Shown here in pieces: positions 1-6,389 of a stretch of DNA of 11,545 nt. The translations under genes and the position numbers were made by a program. Source of the DNA: Arenicella sp. (lineage in GTDB: Bacteria; Pseudomonadota; Gammaproteobacteria; Arenicellales; Arenicellaceae); contig JAESTB010000517.1 of the NCBI GenBank assembly GCA_016763815.1, positions 1 to 11,545 on the forward strand. The letters run 5' to 3'. Positions within the stretch are counted from its first letter, which is position 1. The number at the start of each line of letters is the position of its first letter. The notes below the pieces were generated by a model that saw only the letters and a list, made by a program, of their open reading frames with translations, had not been told where the DNA came from and searched no databases.

Positions 1-218
1 AGGCCTTAACCTTAGAGTCGTCAACCAGTAAAGAGTCGTCAACCAGTAAAGAGTCGTCAACCAGTAAAGAGTCGTCAACCAGTAAAGAGTCGTCAACCGG
101 TAAAGAGTCGTCAACCAGCCAAGAGTCGTCAACGCGCGCAGAGTCGTCGCTATCTAAGGAGCTGCTTAGGCTAACCGGTGTGTATCACAATCTATTGCGC
201 GAGTGGTCTGAAATTTAG
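1..218 (+). CDS. C-terminal end of an unidentified protein with a KESSTS repeat tail (5' partial)
   Basis: An open frame enters from the left edge (first full codon at 3) and stops at TAG 216-218, giving 71 residues with no start codon in the window. Residues 5-52 are eight hexapeptide units, mostly KESSTS (phase ESSTSK), drifting to ESSTGK, ESSTSQ, ESSTRA and ESSLSK. The end is a likely amphipathic helix, KELLRLTGVYHNLLREWSEI. The tail is charged and Ser/Thr-rich, so it should be a flexible linker or disordered region before a short terminal helix. I do not recognise the family, and the main domain lies outside the window. The opposite strand is also open through the repeat (LVDDSL units) but has no start codon and no protein-like ending, so I prefer the + strand. 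It converges on the hydroxy-acid dehydrogenase gene with 24 bp between stops. Confidence 0.62.
   Translation, partial: ALTLESSTSKESSTSKESSTSKESSTSKESSTGKESSTSQESSTRAESSLSKELLRLTGVYHNLLREWSEI
15..158 (+). repeat. 18-bp tandem repeat, 8 units
   Basis: Eight consecutive 18-bp units start at 15, 33, 51, 69, 87, 105, 123 and 141. The first four are identical (gagtcgtcaaccagtaaa). The fifth has one change (A to G), and units six to eight diverge progressively in their second halves while all keep gagtcgtc. The period is a multiple of three, so copy-number changes keep the reading frame. Identity at one end and decay at the other suggests recent slippage expansion on the left side. Confidence 0.95.
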
Positions 219-242
219 TGAGGGCTTAATGTTCATTGCTAA

Positions 243-1331
243 CTAGTCTAACTGATGGATACAGCTTGCATCGATATCTCGAAAACGCGAGTACCCGCAT
301 AACGCCATGCTTAATTGTAGCTCGTCTTTCAATATTCGCAGGCAGTGGGCCACGCCCATGGCACCGGCTGTCGCAAGCGCATACATCAATGGCCTACCGA
401 TCAGTATTGCATCAGCCCCGAGTGCTTTTGCTTTTACAATGTCGGTGCCGCGACTAATGCCTCCATCCAAATGTATGGAACAATCGCCATTCACCGCCTT
501 GGCAATGCTCGGCAGAACTTGAATGGTCGCTGGCTGTGTATCAAGCGCTCGGCCTCCATGATTAGATACGATGATTCCATCTACCCCAATGTCTACCGCT
601 ATAGTGGCGTCTTCTGCTGACATTATTCCTTTGATTAAAACAGGGAGTGATGTTTGCTTGATCAGCCATTCGATGGTTTGCCACGTAGGCGCAGATGACA
701 TAATATTTTCGAAGGTTGATGAATTCGGCTTAGGTTTGAGTGCTGGTAGACCCTGTAAATTTACCGCTTTTATGTCATTAGGTAATGTAAAGCTAGCGCG
801 TTGCTCTCTGTTGCGTAAGCCATTAACGGGCGTATCAACGGTGATAACCAGCGCCTTATAACCCGACAACTCGGCTTGCTTAATTAAGCTCCGAGTGAAC
901 TCTTGATCGTGTTGCACATAGAGTTGAAACCATAGCTCGGCGTTGGGCGACTGGTTTGCGATATCTTCTAAGCGAGTGCTAGACAGGGTGCTCACTACCA
1001 TTGGTGTTTGCTGAGCGTCAGCCGCTTGAACCGTTGCTAACTCGCCGTCAGCACATGCTAGTTTTTGATACGCAACCGGCGCTAGAAGAATAGGGTGAGG
1101 GTAGGTGGTACCGAGTAATATTGTCGATGCATCGCTTTGATCGAGCTCACTTAACACACGCGTTTTGAGATAGATTTTTTGTAATTCTGCTTGGTTTTGA
1201 TACTTAGTGATTTCGTCTGCCGAAGCGCCGTCAATGTAGGCCCATGCTTGTTCACTTAATTGTTCTTTAGCATGCAGGCGATAGTCTGATAAGCATGCAA
1301 TTTGGTTTAGCAGTTGATTGTTAGTGGTCAC
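243..1331 (-). CDS. FMN-dependent alpha-hydroxy-acid dehydrogenase/oxidase (lactate or glycolate oxidase type)
   Basis: Predicted cytosolic flavoenzyme of 362 residues, oxidising a 2-hydroxy acid such as L-lactate or glycolate to the 2-oxo acid. The single TIM-barrel family domain is complete: WAYIDGASADE (30-40), the flavin-contacting LLAPVAYQ (82-89), WFQLYV (134-139), ITVDTP (163-168), Lys234 in LIKG, the catalytic VSNHGGRALD (255-264; His258 base, Arg261 substrate carboxylate) and the phosphate-binding LDGGISRGTD to IGRP (288-313). There is no signal peptide, no fused cytochrome domain, and the length matches soluble oxidases. Substrate cannot be read from sequence. The start is GTG (1329-1331); an in-frame stop lies seven codons upstream and the next ATG is far inside, so GTG is the only reasonable start, although the ribosome site is weak. 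It is divergent from the PepSY operon across a region with Fur-like palindromes, one inside its own promoter, so iron repression is likely. Confidence 0.93.
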   Translation of the reverse strand: MTTNNQLLNQIACLSDYRLHAKEQLSEQAWAYIDGASADEITKYQNQAELQKIYLKTRVLSELDQSDASTILLGTTYPHPILLAPVAYQKLACADGELATVQAADAQQTPMVVSTLSSTRLEDIANQSPNAELWFQLYVQHDQEFTRSLIKQAELSGYKALVITVDTPVNGLRNREQRASFTLPNDIKAVNLQGLPALKPKPNSSTFENIMSSAPTWQTIEWLIKQTSLPVLIKGIMSAEDATIAVDIGVDGIIVSNHGGRALDTQPATIQVLPSIAKAVNGDCSIHLDGGISRGTDIVKAKALGADAILIGRPLMYALATAGAMGVAHCLRILKDELQLSMALCGYSRFRDIDASCIHQLD

Positions 1332-1353
1332 GGTATGTGCGCTAAGGTATTAA

Positions 1354-1382
1354 ATTATATGTGTTTTGATTCTAATTCAGAA
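1354..1382 (-). promoter_or_regulatory. sigma-70 promoter of the hydroxy-acid dehydrogenase gene
   Basis: On the - strand a perfect TATAAT (1354-1359) has TTCTGA (1377-1382) 17 bp upstream, a weak -35. The start codon is 22 bp below the -10 box, leaving a leader of only about 16 nt. The palindrome 1367-1385 fills the spacer and overlaps the -35. Confidence 0.5.
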
Positions 1383-1385
1383 TCA
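1367..1385. promoter_or_regulatory. Fur-like operator, site 2
   Basis: Perfect inverted repeat TGATTCT-aattc-AGAATCA with 7-bp arms. It resembles the TGATAAT/ATTATCA half-sites of Fur operators, with a slightly wider centre. It lies within the - strand promoter. Its right part continues into AATCATTATC (1381-1390), which pairs with AATGATT (1398-1404), so overlapping dimers across both sites are possible. Confidence 0.55.
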
Positions 1386-1392
1386 TTATCAA

Positions 1393-1421
1393 TTGCAAAT
1401 GATTCTCATTTGCATTAAAAT
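1393..1421 (+). promoter_or_regulatory. sigma-70 promoter of the PepSY-DUF2271-DUF4198-LysR operon
   Basis: TTGCAA (1393-1398, four of six consensus) and TAAAAT (1416-1421, five of six) are separated by exactly 17 bp. Transcription should begin near 1428, about 30 nt before the first start codon. The Fur-like palindrome occupies the spacer. Confidence 0.6.
1395..1413. promoter_or_regulatory. Fur box, site 1
   Basis: A 19-bp palindrome, GCAAATGA-ttc-TCATTTGC, has perfect 8-bp arms and a core close to the classic Fur operator (AATGATAATCATT type). It sits between the -35 and -10 of the operon promoter, the normal position for Fur repression by iron. Confidence 0.75.
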
Positions 1422-1456
1422 GAAGATCAATTAAGTTTGTTATATCAAGGCTCAGT

Positions 1457-2113
1457 TTGACAAAGAATGTCCAGAATCGAGAGTGGCGGAAAGTGTTGTT
1501 TAAAATGTCTCGAACGCTTCATGTTTACTGTTCGACATCACTATGCATATTGCTGATTTTCTTTAGTGTTACAGGCATCACTTTGAACCATCAGTGGTCG
1601 TTGTCCGCTGATGAAAGTGCTGATTCGGATTCGCGAATTATTGATGGTGGGCTTATCAGTGAGTGGGTTAATCAACCTGAGAATGAAGACGACGTTTGGA
1701 CCCCAAACATAGGGTTAATCAATCGATATCTATCAGAGCAATACGATCTCCCTGTGCCTAAAACGATCGAGATCGAACAAGATCTCAACGAAGTGGTTTT
1801 TGAATATCGTGTTCCAGCGGGTTATGCCAGTGCCATATTGAATGTTGAATCCAGAGAACTAATAGTTGAAACAGAGGCTGGTTCAATGTTGGCAGTCATG
1901 AATGACTTGCACAAGGGCCGGCATAGCGGTTGGGTGTGGTCATGGCTTATCGATATTTCAGCGGCGATCATGATTTTATTTTCAGTTACTGGCCTGATCA
2001 TTGTGTATCAAGGCCGTAAATACAAACGCAACGGCTCGTTGTCAATCGCGCTCGGGCTGCTACTGCCGAGTTTACTCTATCTCTTTTTGTTCCATCTCTG
2101 TGAAAAAATATGA
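1457..2113 (+). CDS. PepSY-type inner-membrane protein (putative iron/siderophore reductase membrane subunit)
   Basis: Predicted inner-membrane protein of 218 residues. A basic N-terminus leads into TM1 (about 22-43, ending FFSVTGITLNH), a periplasmic segment (44-158), the family signature LHKGRHSGWVWSWLID (151-166) running into TM2 (to 184), then TM3 (195-214). Conserved-looking histidines flank the membrane (22, 45, 152, 156). Small PepSY_TM proteins such as FpvG of Pseudomonas take part in periplasmic reduction of ferric siderophores; that function here is inferred from family and context. The start is TTG at 1457, chosen because AAGG (1447-1450) lies six nt upstream and the basic segment before TM1 is kept; ATG at 1505 is the alternative. 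It is the first gene of a Fur-type operon and overlaps the next gene by 4 bp (ATGA), implying translational coupling. Confidence 0.82.
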   Translation: MTKNVQNREWRKVLFKMSRTLHVYCSTSLCILLIFFSVTGITLNHQWSLSADESADSDSRIIDGGLISEWVNQPENEDDVWTPNIGLINRYLSEQYDLPVPKTIEIEQDLNEVVFEYRVPAGYASAILNVESRELIVETEAGSMLAVMNDLHKGRHSGWVWSWLIDISAAIMILFSVTGLIIVYQGRKYKRNGSLSIALGLLLPSLLYLFLFHLCEKI

Positions 2114-2646
2114 AAAAAATCTTACTCATTAGCGCACTTAGTCTGTTGCTGACATCTTTAGATGCATTGGCAAATCAGCCTGAAGCTAAGCAATTTCACC
2201 TTAGTGTTGCGCTAGCTGAGGTCGATGATGATAACTATCATGAACCTTATGTTGCTATTTGGCTAGAAACGTCTGACCGTAAACCTATCAGTACACTAGC
2301 GGCATGGTATCGGGCAAATAAGGGTGAGAAGTGGTTAAAAGATATTCGTCAGTGGTGGCGAAAAGCCGGTAGTCATAATCTAGACAACGTCGACTCGGTC
2401 ACAGGGGCGACTAAGAAGCCTGGAACGTACTTGGTCAACTGGAATGGCCTTGATGATAGTGGGGAAGTGGTGGTCGATGGAGATTACGTTTTGCACGTTG
2501 AAGCGGTTCGCGAAAAGGGCGGCCGTGAGCATTTACGTGTGCCTATTACCTTACCTTTAAACCAAACTCAGTTAAGTGAGTTATTAGCCAGCGGCAAGTC
2601 TGAATTAGGCGATATTGCCTTTGTTCCACAATCGAAAAAACAATAA
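2110..2646 (+). CDS. DUF2271 periplasmic protein with a flavinylation-like motif
   Basis: Exported 178-residue protein. The signal peptide is residues 1-21 with predicted cleavage ALA|NQ; there is no lipobox. The mature part shows typical DUF2271 features: PYVAIWLET (46-54), a Trp-rich stretch KWLKDIRQWWRK (74-85), PGTYLVNWNGLDDSG (104-118) and DGDYVLHVEAVRE (123-135). Residues 95-101 are DSVTGAT, an exact fit to the D-[GAS]-x-[ST]-G-A-T type consensus at which ApbE transferases attach FMN to a Thr (here Thr101), as in NqrC and RnfG. I infer a periplasmic flavoprotein that passes electrons with the PepSY protein. No apbE gene is in the window, so modification would need a gene elsewhere. The start overlaps the upstream stop; the ribosome site is poor, consistent with coupling. 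Confidence 0.85.
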   Translation: MKKILLISALSLLLTSLDALANQPEAKQFHLSVALAEVDDDNYHEPYVAIWLETSDRKPISTLAAWYRANKGEKWLKDIRQWWRKAGSHNLDNVDSVTGATKKPGTYLVNWNGLDDSGEVVVDGDYVLHVEAVREKGGREHLRVPITLPLNQTQLSELLASGKSELGDIAFVPQSKKQ

Positions 2647-2664
2647 CGGTAAACGGAAGCTCTC

Positions 2665-3585
2665 ATGAAAATTGTTAAAACATCGGCTTATTTTTTAGCC
2701 TCATTATTAGTACTTTCCTCATCTCAAGCTTTTTCTCATTCTCGCTACATTGTACCTAGTCACACTAGCCTCTCAGGTGATCAGCCTAGTGTGGTGAGTA
2801 TTGATATGAGTATCAGCGAAGATATATTTCATGCTGATATCGCGTTTGGTGGCAAGGCTTTAGATAACCCAATTCCGGCCGTTGAAAAAGCCGATAACGA
2901 GTTATCAGCTGACGATCAACGACGGCTAATTCAGCGACGAAACCGGTTTGCTAATACCACATTGAGTGTCACTGCGCCCGACGGAAGCATCGATACCAAC
3001 TCGCCTATTTATAATGTAGGGCGCAAAGCGGTATCGGGTTTTAGCTTGACGCAATCAGGCACCTATCGAGTCAGTGTCGGCGGTGAGCCAATGATTTTCA
3101 CTCGATTTAAAAAGCCTAATGGTAAGCGAGGGAGAGTCTTTGCTGGTAAATCCGACCTGCAAATACCGAGCGGCTCAACCGAATTAAAGAGCACCAAAAT
3201 GATCTCTCGCAATGAAACCTTTGTTACTCGTAATGCGATTTCGACCGGTGCGCTAACACCGTTTGGCGTGGGGTTGGAGTTGGACTCTTCGGTCAGTAGC
3301 CACCCCAATGATGCGTTTGTTGGCGATGCCTTTACTGTTTCATTTCTGTTAAACGGTAAGCCACTGTCGGAGCCGACCAAAGTAACGTTTACCAAAGGGC
3401 AAAGCCGCTATCGTAATCAGAGAAATGCAATCAAGTTGATGACTGATGACAATGGTGCGGTTCAACTAAATTGGTCTGAGCCTGGTATGTATTTCTTGGA
3501 AGTGTCGGTATCAACAGAGTCAAAAGAAGCCGCCTTTGATGAGATTCGATATAGCTATACAGCGTCATTCGAGGTCTTTCCATAA
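2665..3585 (+). CDS. DUF4198 periplasmic protein
   Basis: Exported 306-residue protein. The signal peptide is residues 1-24, predicted cleavage AFS|HSRYIVPSH, which would leave His25 as the mature N-terminus. The rest is beta-rich with no further membrane segment: an Ig-like region about 95-145 (LSVTAPDGS, SGTYRVSV) and another about 210-305 (GDAFTVSFLLNGKPL, SEPGMYFLEVSVS), the usual DUF4198 layout, related to periplasmic parts of metal-uptake systems. A His-plus-Pro mature N-terminus is common in this family and in some copper-binding periplasmic proteins, but metal binding here is unproven. The start is supported by GGAAG (2655-2659) five nt upstream. It follows the DUF2271 gene by 18 bp and precedes the regulator by 31 bp in one likely transcript. 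The exact role in the system is unknown. Confidence 0.83.
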   Translation: MKIVKTSAYFLASLLVLSSSQAFSHSRYIVPSHTSLSGDQPSVVSIDMSISEDIFHADIAFGGKALDNPIPAVEKADNELSADDQRRLIQRRNRFANTTLSVTAPDGSIDTNSPIYNVGRKAVSGFSLTQSGTYRVSVGGEPMIFTRFKKPNGKRGRVFAGKSDLQIPSGSTELKSTKMISRNETFVTRNAISTGALTPFGVGLELDSSVSSHPNDAFVGDAFTVSFLLNGKPLSEPTKVTFTKGQSRYRNQRNAIKLMTDDNGAVQLNWSEPGMYFLEVSVSTESKEAAFDEIRYSYTASFEVFP

Positions 3586-3616
3586 AGGTCATTGGTGGAA
3601 TGATTAAAGCAACCTT

Positions 3617-4519
3617 ATGATTTCGTTTAAACAACTCCATTACGCACTTGCGGTTGAGCAACACTTACACTTTCGTAAGGCGGCCGAAGCATGTTCAGTT
3701 TCACAACCAGCAATGAGTTCCGCGCTCTCTGAATTAGAGCGTAATTTAGGCGTAGCGCTGTTTGAACGTAGCAATAGGCAAGTATTAGTCACTGAGTTTG
3801 GCCGACAGTTTTTAGCCAAAGCTCGCGATGTGGAGCTTAGTGTCAACGAGTTAGAAATGTTGCCTAAGCGCCATACAAGGGTTCTTAGTAGTCGCATGTC
3901 GGTAGGCTTTATTCCGACAGCGTGCCCTTATCTTCTGCCGCACCTAATGCCGGCTCTTGCGCAGCGTTATCCCAAATTTGAAATGGGTATTGTTGAAGAG
4001 CATTCTAAGGTGCTGGTAGATAAAGTTAGGGCCGGCGAAATAGATACGGCTGTTGTTGCACTGCCTTGTGATACCTTGGATCTTCTTACCTTTGAACTTT
4101 GCAAAGATCGTTTCTATTGGGTTACTCATAATACCGAAACTCCTGTTGAGTTAAGCGAAATTCTAGCTAAAAATATACCCGCGTCACGACTAATGTTACT
4201 CAAAGACGATCATTGTCTTAAACAACAGGTTTTAAATGTCTTGGGTATCTCCCGCTCACAAATTCAAGCATTAGAGGCAATCAGCTTGACGACGTTAATT
4301 CAGTTGGTAGAAGGTCAAGTTGGGACAACAATTGTGCCCGAGATAGCGTTAAATCAACTTGCTAATGAGCAATTATCAATTCACGCAATCCCTCTTGCTG
4401 ACAACGATGCTCATAGACGCATCGCGTTTGTGGTGCGGCCGGCTTACCCGCACCTTAATAGTGTAGAAGCGTTAATTCATCTTATTCGAAATGCGTTAAA
4501 CGCCAGCTTAAAAGAATAA
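3617..4519 (+). CDS. OxyR-like LysR-family transcriptional regulator lacking the resolving cysteine
   Basis: LysR-type regulator of 300 residues, full family length. The N-terminal winged helix-turn-helix is residues 1-60 (FRKAAEACSVSQPAMSSALS, recognition helix near 29-40) and is followed by the linker helix. The effector domain (about 90-300) is of the OxyR kind: GFIPTACPYLLPHLMP, RLMLLKDDHCLKQQ and LIQLVEGQVGTTIVPE. Cys200 aligns with E. coli OxyR Cys199, the peroxide-reactive residue, but the position of Cys208 is Leu209, so the usual C199-C208 disulfide cannot form. Extra cysteines at 103, 151 and 162 might substitute. It may therefore sense peroxide differently or not at all. It is last in, or just after, the iron-type operon and plausibly links iron supply to oxidative stress. 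The ribosome site is weak; the start is chosen because it fits the LysR N-terminus. Confidence 0.88.
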   Translation: MISFKQLHYALAVEQHLHFRKAAEACSVSQPAMSSALSELERNLGVALFERSNRQVLVTEFGRQFLAKARDVELSVNELEMLPKRHTRVLSSRMSVGFIPTACPYLLPHLMPALAQRYPKFEMGIVEEHSKVLVDKVRAGEIDTAVVALPCDTLDLLTFELCKDRFYWVTHNTETPVELSEILAKNIPASRLMLLKDDHCLKQQVLNVLGISRSQIQALEAISLTTLIQLVEGQVGTTIVPEIALNQLANEQLSIHAIPLADNDAHRRIAFVVRPAYPHLNSVEALIHLIRNALNASLKE

Positions 4520-4537
4520 TCTTAGTAGAGAAAAGCT

Positions 4538-4597
4538 ATGCCAGATTTAGAAACACTTATTGCTTCAACCTTATATTTGATGACTCGACACAGTTGA
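4538..4597 (+). CDS. 19-codon small ORF or N-terminal gene remnant after the LysR gene
   Basis: The frame encodes MPDLETLIASTLYLMTRHS and stops at TGA. It begins 18 bp after the regulator stop, with a modest purine-rich GAGAAAA upstream. The sequence reads like the start of a real soluble protein, with a regular amphipathic helix. Within the next 30 bases another frame continues with plausible codons (QLIIERLR) before a stop, so a frameshifted or truncated gene is as likely as a true micropeptide. I cannot name the family with certainty. Confidence 0.33.
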   Translation: MPDLETLIASTLYLMTRHS

Positions 4598-4773
4598 TCA
4601 TCGAAAGACTACGCTAAAATCACGCCAAAGTACCCGCAAATGATCCGTATATCTTGAGCCGGCCGCCAACGCGGAGGCCGACGGGGGAAGCTTGCTCATA
4701 TGCCTTGCACTTTTAGCTTGAACGACGTATAGGGCGCTCGAGCTGGAGTTTTTTATAAAGAAATTACCTTCTT

Positions 4774-5028
4774 TCACTTTATATAGTCAGTCGGCTTTTC
4801 TAATGACTCTATCTCTATATCGATGTCATCAAGTTTTGAACGGATAAGCAATTGCGCATCTTGCAGACCTCGATTGTAATAGTAGCCACCTAGATTTTCA
4901 GATACAAAATCAATCAAGAATTCAGCATCGAATTGACCGATCTCTTGGTTTAATTCAGATTCGAAATAGCGCTTAAATTTCTCCACAAGTAACTCTTTCT
5001 CTCTCTTACTAAATTCTATCGTGTGCAT
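4774..5028 (-). CDS. DUF2164 family protein
   Basis: Small soluble protein of 84 residues from ATG 5026-5028. It has the DUF2164 pattern: an N-terminal helix (SKREKELLVEKFKRYFES), LNQEIGQFDAEFLIDFVSENLGGYYYNRGLQDAQ and a final acidic helix ending IESLEKP. No function is established for the family, and no catalytic residues are evident. The open frame extends 22 codons further to a TTG at 5094. I prefer 5028 because it gives the usual family length and has AGG just upstream, while the extension looks unrelated to the family and has no ribosome site. It stands alone, pointing toward the LysR gene. A/T-rich inverted repeats (TATAAAG/CTTTATA and AAAGAA/TTCTTT) overlap its stop codon but lack a clear U tract on its own strand. 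Confidence 0.85.
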   Translation of the reverse strand: MHTIEFSKREKELLVEKFKRYFESELNQEIGQFDAEFLIDFVSENLGGYYYNRGLQDAQLLIRSKLDDIDIEIESLEKPTDYIK

Positions 5029-5484
5029 AAACCTGACCATATTTTGGGTAAACTTAATGGCATTAAAACTAGGGTGCCTTGGAATCGCCGGCAACGTTTG
5101 CTTAAGATACTCCTAGCTAAACGCGTACAGGGAGCACTAAACTCGCGAGCCAAGAGCTTCAAGCCTCAGTAACAAATCTAAAATAGATTAAGCCATGGTC
5201 TTACATAAATCAATATCTGACTTTCGGCAGGCGCATGGGCTTGCTGCACAATTGCTAAGGCATAAAAGTCGTTAGCGTGCTACCTTGTTGATCTTATTCT
5301 AGCGAGATCATGAGATTAATTCGCCAATCACTATTGGCTGCAAACACGCCGATTCGCAGTTGAGGGCCTTTAGACAGCCATTTTTCTTGATTTAGTCGTC
5401 AAAAATGTAAGAAAATATCAACAAGCATTTGCTGAACTACAGGTACGCGCGAGTATCTGAAACCGAAACATCGAGGTATATAGC
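5029..5484. other. 456-bp intergenic region between divergent DUF2164 and FecR-like genes
   Basis: No convincing gene was found on either strand. The longest coding hint is a 26-codon frame on + (5195-5275) without a clear ribosome site. The region holds several short perfect inverted repeats: AATCTA-aaa-TAGATT (5175-5189), TGATCT/AGATCA (5289-5294 and 5305-5310) and GCCAAT-cact-ATTGGC (5323-5338). The last is a compact hairpin about 150 bp before the FecR-like start and might be an operator. A candidate -35 (TTGATT, 5387-5392) lies upstream of that gene, but I see no good -10. Confidence 0.5.
5323..5338. repeat. short perfect inverted repeat, possible operator or hairpin
   Basis: GCCAAT and ATTGGC are separated by the four bases CACT. 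There is no poly-T after it on either strand, so it does not look like an intrinsic terminator. It may be a protein-binding site in the FecR-like upstream region, or chance. Confidence 0.3.
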
Positions 5485-6372
5485 ATGAAATTTACAGCCC
5501 TAAGCAAGCCACTCACCCTGCTACTCTTAGCTATCAGTGTTACTTTTTCAGTAAGCGCGCAGGAAGCGGAAAACGTGGCGATGATTGCCGATATTGAAGG
5601 CCTAGGCGCGATCACAATCGCAGGCGAAAGTGAACCCGTCGACATATTAGTTGAACTCGCGTCCGGTGCTGAGTTAAGTCTAGCGGATGACTCAACGTTG
5701 ACCTTGTTTTTTTTCGCCTCATCTGAAGAATACACCTATGACGGCCCAGGAAAAATTTTGATCGAGGAACAACAACCCAAACTTTTGTCTGGTAAGGAAG
5801 CGAATACTCGAAACCTCAATATGACAAAACTAGCCGGCATCGCGGCTGAGGATGAAGGCGGTATTGGCCTAGGCGTATTAAAGCTAAGAAACTTTGAAAA
5901 ACCAAAGTTGCAACTGGTGTCTCCAGTAGATACAAAGGTGCTAGCCATACACCCGAAATTCAGTTGGTTACCAGTAGCAGGCGCGACCACGTATAAATTT
6001 ATTTTAAGCAATGATTTGGGCAAAAAAATTACCGATATTTCGCTGAATGAAAACTCGGTAGTTTTGCCTGATGATGCTCAACTAGACTCTGGTGAAGAAT
6101 ACACTTGGGAGATTATCGCGCAAACATCAGAGCAAACAGAATACCGAGCTCACGCCTATTTTAGTGTTGCTGAAGAACACATAAGCCTGCAAGTAGAATC
6201 CTCGCGCCCTGATAAATCAGCAAGCTTTTCAGAAAAAGTTGTCTACGCGCGTTTACTTGAAAAGCTTGGTTTAAAACAGTCCGCTAACACTATATGGCAG
6301 GAGCTTGTGGTGCTTAAACCTGATAGCGCCTTGCTTCAAATACGAACCAATAGCGCCATTTCAGAAGACTAG
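5485..6372 (+). CDS. exported FecR-like / fibronectin-like protein
   Basis: Predicted periplasmic protein of 295 residues. The signal peptide is residues 1-25 (cleavage VSA|QE). Residues 30-105 resemble a FecR-type beta domain (ELASGAELSLADDSTLTLFF, then a YDGPGKILI strand and LLSG). Residues 145-228 form an Ig/fibronectin-III-like module of the kind found after FecR domains (LVSPVDTKV, PKFSWLPVAGATTYKFIL, GEEYTWEIIA). The end (245-288) is a helical hairpin like one TPR unit (KVVYARLLEKLGLKQSANTIWQELVVLKP). GAGG at 5473-5476, eight nt before ATG, supports the start. It converges on the caspase-family gene with 17 bp between stops. Standalone exported FecR-domain proteins often sit near cyclase or caspase genes and are thought to be envelope sensors or scaffolds; no partner is proven here. 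The binding target is unknown. Confidence 0.72.
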   Translation: MKFTALSKPLTLLLLAISVTFSVSAQEAENVAMIADIEGLGAITIAGESEPVDILVELASGAELSLADDSTLTLFFFASSEEYTYDGPGKILIEEQQPKLLSGKEANTRNLNMTKLAGIAAEDEGGIGLGVLKLRNFEKPKLQLVSPVDTKVLAIHPKFSWLPVAGATTYKFILSNDLGKKITDISLNENSVVLPDDAQLDSGEEYTWEIIAQTSEQTEYRAHAYFSVAEEHISLQVESSRPDKSASFSEKVVYARLLEKLGLKQSANTIWQELVVLKPDSALLQIRTNSAISED

Positions 6373-6389
6373 AAGATTGCAAAAATCAA

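Noticed and set aside
1..184. Reverse-strand open frame through the tandem repeat (LVDDSL units)
   Set aside because: It has no start codon after the stop at 185-187, while the + frame ends in a plausible helix and stop.
4660..4680. GC-rich stem CGGCC...GGCCG as a terminator of the LysR operon
   Set aside because: Only five base pairs around an 11-base loop, and no T tract follows on either strand.
4684..4697. Match to a 16S rRNA variable-region phrase (GGGGAAGCTTGCTC)
   Set aside because: It is only about a dozen bases, with no flanking rRNA sequence or structure.
4737..4755. CTCGAG palindrome followed by TTTTTT as an intrinsic terminator
   Set aside because: The palindrome has no loop and is not directly joined to the T run, so no stable hairpin forms before it.
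5029..5094. Longer N-terminus of the DUF2164 protein from TTG 5094
   Set aside because: The extra 22 residues do not fit the family, and no ribosome site precedes the TTG.
5195..5275. 26-codon + strand ORF (MVLHKSISDFRQAHGLAAQL...)
   Set aside because: No ribosome site, no recognisable family and no operon context; its length is within chance expectation.
5394..5401. GTCGTCAA near 5394 as an outlying copy of the left-end repeat
   Set aside because: An eight-base match is expected by chance in 11.5 kb.
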